14,607 nt of DNA from CAYUFB01 sp964444125 (lineage in GTDB: Bacteria > Patescibacteriota > Dojkabacteria > B142 > JAFGMG01): assembly GCA_964444125.1 (NCBI GenBank), contig CAYUFB010000026.1:1-14607 (forward strand), given 5' to 3'. Position numbers and translations under genes: made by a program. A model generated the notes under the pieces. It saw nothing but the letters and a program-made list of their open reading frames with translations. It did no database searches and had not been told where the DNA came from. Positions 12,250-14,607 of the stretch are shown piece after piece. Position 1 is the stretch's first letter; every line of letters begins with the position of its first letter.

Positions 12250-14607
12250 TTATAAAAATTTAGAAGTAAAATCACTTTCAAAGGCAGTTTCGTTAGTGTA
12301 GTTATAGAATGGCATTCCTAATATCGAATATTCTTTGCTATCGTATAGATCTTCAAATTTCACTTTTTCTTTCAAAGATTCAAGCAGATTTTGTTTCCAA
12401 ATATCTTTTTCGGTTAGATGTGATCCTTTTGGTTCAATAAAAACCTGATAGTATAAGAACTTTGGATCACCTTTCTGAAGTAAGAATAATACAAAATCAG
12501 GTTCAAAAGCTTGTCCGTCATCAAAATTGTAGATCTTGAAGAACTTTTCATTTCTAACTAGAAATATTTCTTCATACTTATCTACTAGATTTTCATATAC
12601 CTTATCGATGTATTTTACAAAATACTTTTCTTCTGAAGTGCCTAAACAATCATTGAATACATACCATGATTTATTGCTAAGATCTAAGAAAATATTTGTT
12701 TCTTGAGGATCAATCATCGATTTACCGAATTCTTTATCTTCGCTTTCATCGATAGTAAATGATAGTTCCTTATCTTTGATCTTATCCTTTAGTAGATATG
12801 GGGTGAATTCAAAACTTCCTTTGTGTTCAAGCTTTCCCGAAGCTAATCGGACCGATATTTCTTCAAGCGTTTGAACTAAAGCATCAAGTATTTCATCCGG
12901 ACTAAGATTCTGCAATTGATTATCATATCCTGAGATTTCGATCTTTACCTTCCCTAGATAGTTTTCACTTGTAGTAAATTCTGTTATTGATTTTAGATGC
13001 GGAAAGAAGTTTCTGAGGTTTGAAAAACTATAGAAATCTAGCTTGTATATTGCCTTCCTAATAATATTTGAATTGAAGTCTTTCAAAGCGAAGTTTTTTG
13101 CTTTCTTCGCAATTCCTTTATCCTTTGAATTATCTTCAAACAAATCTGATGAAAAGCTATATCCGGTCCTCAATGATACAGAATATAAAGTATCGCGAAT
13201 TGATGATGGAATCCCAAAAACATCTTCTTGTCTATAAGCTGTTTGTTCATTCAGGTAAATGACACCTGATTTATAAAACTTAGTAGATTTGAAATCGTCT
13301 TTGATCAGCATTTTCTTTTTAGTAGTCTTATCTGCAACAATACCTGTTTTTACTAATGCTGTTCTAAGTTCTTGAATATATTTTGGATTGTATGAACTAT
13401 GATAGTAAAGTTCTTCACAAATACGCATTTCATTTTCTAAATCTTCATCAAACTTTCTTTTATATTTATCATCGGAATCTTGAAGTATGAATGGACAATA
13501 TCTTGCACCACGCCCAATCAACTGTGCTTCTTTGATCGTTGTTTCACCTGGTCTATTATCTTTAGCATCCCTAGTATCATAAAGCCTTACAATATCGAAA
13601 AGATTTAAGACATCCCATCCTTCATTTAGTTTATCTACAGCAAAAATTGCACGATATTCATTATTCGGATCTTCAAGTGTATTTACTGCAATTTGTTTTT
13701 CTTCACTTTCTTCCTTACTATTTACTGAAATACACTTATTTGGACCAAAATCTTCTTTTATTTCGGAAACAAGATTTTCAAAACTAACCTGATTAGTTTC
13801 AAAGTAATTGAACATTTTTTTCAATACAGAATCTTGTGCTTTACTTCTTATAGTTTCAATATGGTCTTTTTGTAAATCCCTAATTCTACTAGCAAATAGT
13901 TCCTGAAAATCTTTACTGTCTTGAATTGTTTTTGATTTGAATAACAATACAGGCTTGATTAGAATACGATTTTTTTCAAAGATTTTTCTTCTGTATTGAC
14001 TAAGTAAGCAAGCTTGCAAAGCCCTGTCGAACAATTCTTCGTCGGATTGTAAAACATTTACATCTTTCGAATAGCCATCAATTCTAAATTGCTTCAAAGG
14101 ATAATCAAAAAGTATTTTTGAAGCATACTTTTTGACAATATTTGGATTATTCAAATCCATCGTAGCAGTAAATTCTAATAACACATTTTGTGGATTTGCA
14201 TTGAAGATTCGGTTCACTGTTCCTTCCCAAGAAATAATTTCTTCTAATTCTTCTTTGGCAAGTTTACCCTTGATTTCAATTTCACCGGTAATATCTGTTT
14301 TTATTCCGGCTTTTGTTTCTACATTTATATGGTGTGCTTCATCAGAAATAAGAACAATTTTCTTATCTTGGAAATCATCATAAGTAAGACTATTTTCTTG
14401 AGGATTATTTAGCCTTGTATGAAGCCCTTGAATCGTTGAAAAAGCGATATTGATACAATCCTCACTTGTTGCTTGGAAATTGTCTACAGCACGAATTTCT
14501 ATCCTTTTATCACCATTCTTTATCGGATCATTGAACAGATATTTTATTGAAATATTATTTAGAAAATTATCCTTAGTCTTTTCTATAATATTGGTGCTAT
14601 TTACAAA
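12250..14607 (-). CDS. Type III restriction endonuclease Res subunit-like helicase-nuclease, 5' end cut by the window
   Basis: The frame is open from the right edge to a TAA at 12252-12250: 785 residues visible. Superfamily 2 helicase motifs are motif II (ISDEAHHINV, Asp89-His92 of the visible part), motif III (FTATMD, about 146-151), a NEGWDVLNLFDIVRLYDTRD block (about 328-347), and motif VI (AQLIGRGAR, about 361-369). Near the C-terminus a PD-(D/E)xK nuclease pattern is seen: FEPDF (Asp704), then IEPKG (Glu725, Lys727). This order is that of type III Res proteins, which translocate or slide on DNA with a Mod methyltransferase partner and cut at a distance. Walker A lies upstream, outside the window. 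A GTG at 14217 is internal, not the start. The mod gene would be expected further right. The 2-nt gap to the recombinase suggests cotranscription. Confidence 0.85.
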   Translation of the reverse strand, partial: FVNSTNIIEKTKDNFLNNISIKYLFNDPIKNGDKRIEIRAVDNFQATSEDCINIAFSTIQGLHTRLNNPQENSLTYDDFQDKKIVLISDEAHHINVETKAGIKTDITGEIEIKGKLAKEELEEIISWEGTVNRIFNANPQNVLLEFTATMDLNNPNIVKKYASKILFDYPLKQFRIDGYSKDVNVLQSDEELFDRALQACLLSQYRRKIFEKNRILIKPVLLFKSKTIQDSKDFQELFASRIRDLQKDHIETIRSKAQDSVLKKMFNYFETNQVSFENLVSEIKEDFGPNKCISVNSKEESEEKQIAVNTLEDPNNEYRAIFAVDKLNEGWDVLNLFDIVRLYDTRDAKDNRPGETTIKEAQLIGRGARYCPFILQDSDDKYKRKFDEDLENEMRICEELYYHSSYNPKYIQELRTALVKTGIVADKTTKKKMLIKDDFKSTKFYKSGVIYLNEQTAYRQEDVFGIPSSIRDTLYSVSLRTGYSFSSDLFEDNSKDKGIAKKAKNFALKDFNSNIIRKAIYKLDFYSFSNLRNFFPHLKSITEFTTSENYLGKVKIEISGYDNQLQNLSPDEILDALVQTLEEISVRLASGKLEHKGSFEFTPYLLKDKIKDKELSFTIDESEDKEFGKSMIDPQETNIFLDLSNKSWYVFNDCLGTSEEKYFVKYIDKVYENLVDKYEEIFLVRNEKFFKIYNFDDGQAFEPDFVLFLLQKGDPKFLYYQVFIEPKGSHLTEKDIWKQNLLESLKEKVKFEDLYDSKEYSILGMPFYNYTNETAFESDFTSKFL

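Larger units (their letters stand above)
10735..14607. mobile_element. One end of an integrated serine-recombinase element (partial)
   Basis: The segment from the hydrolase break to the right edge contains only a large serine recombinase, at the end as is usual for such elements, and a restriction-type gene in tight operon with it. The right boundary is outside the window, so size and class (integrative element, phage-like, genomic island) are open. Confidence 0.65.

Noticed and set aside
12250..14217. Res-like protein starting at GTG 14217
   Set aside because: The same frame is open to the window edge and encodes the DEAH motif upstream, so the GTG is internal.
122..14607. Alternative genetic code (TGA as Gly)
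   Set aside because: TGA serves as a sensible stop in the recombinase and leader, and no conserved gene needs TGA read-through.
1..14607. CRISPR array
   Set aside because: No regularly spaced repeats were seen in any intergenic region; the gaps are too short.

Overview
The window is an AT-rich, densely packed bacterial segment. Gene content (bL21, bL27, Pth, AsnRS, TruB, Nth, a SEDS protein), very short intergenic gaps, overlapping stops, near absence of Shine-Dalgarno motifs, short housekeeping proteins and a lamin-tail secreted protein together suggest a Patescibacteria/CPR genome. That assignment is an inference. TGA is used as a stop (leader peptide, recombinase), so the TGA=Gly code of Gracilibacteria/Absconditabacteria does not apply.

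Region 1 (1-3020, minus strand) is the most interesting. Reading on the minus strand, an apparent transcript starts near 2990-3010 and encodes a 14-residue leader peptide, MKTISLNNNNNNNA, with seven consecutive Asn codons followed by TGA TAG. Directly after it lie mutually exclusive antiterminator and terminator hairpins. Downstream come tRNA-Asn(GTT), a NUDIX-like protein, a cupin, a NUDIX hydrolase with a frameshift, and asparaginyl-tRNA synthetase (asnS). The layout matches a ribosome-mediated transcription attenuator that senses charged tRNA-Asn and controls both the tRNA and its synthetase. It is analogous in logic to the E. coli pheM-pheST leader.

Region 2 (2991-7605) holds a hicBA toxin-antitoxin pair divergent from the attenuator, then rplU-rpmA-pth on the minus strand behind a clear promoter. 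A rodA-like gene on the minus strand and nth-truB on the plus strand follow, with overlapping divergent starts.

Region 3 (7602-10740, minus strand) is a cell-envelope cluster: a lamin-tail/OB-fold secreted protein, a coiled-coil M23 peptidase whose catalytic domain appears circularly permuted, and the last 43 codons of an alpha/beta-hydrolase gene.

Region 4 (about 10735 to the right edge) is one end of an integrated mobile element. A large serine recombinase reads outward and ends exactly at the broken hydrolase gene, whose sequence supplies the recombinase stop codon. Behind it is a type III restriction endonuclease (Res)-like gene, cut by the window edge. The other end of the element and the 5' part of the hydrolase gene are outside the window.
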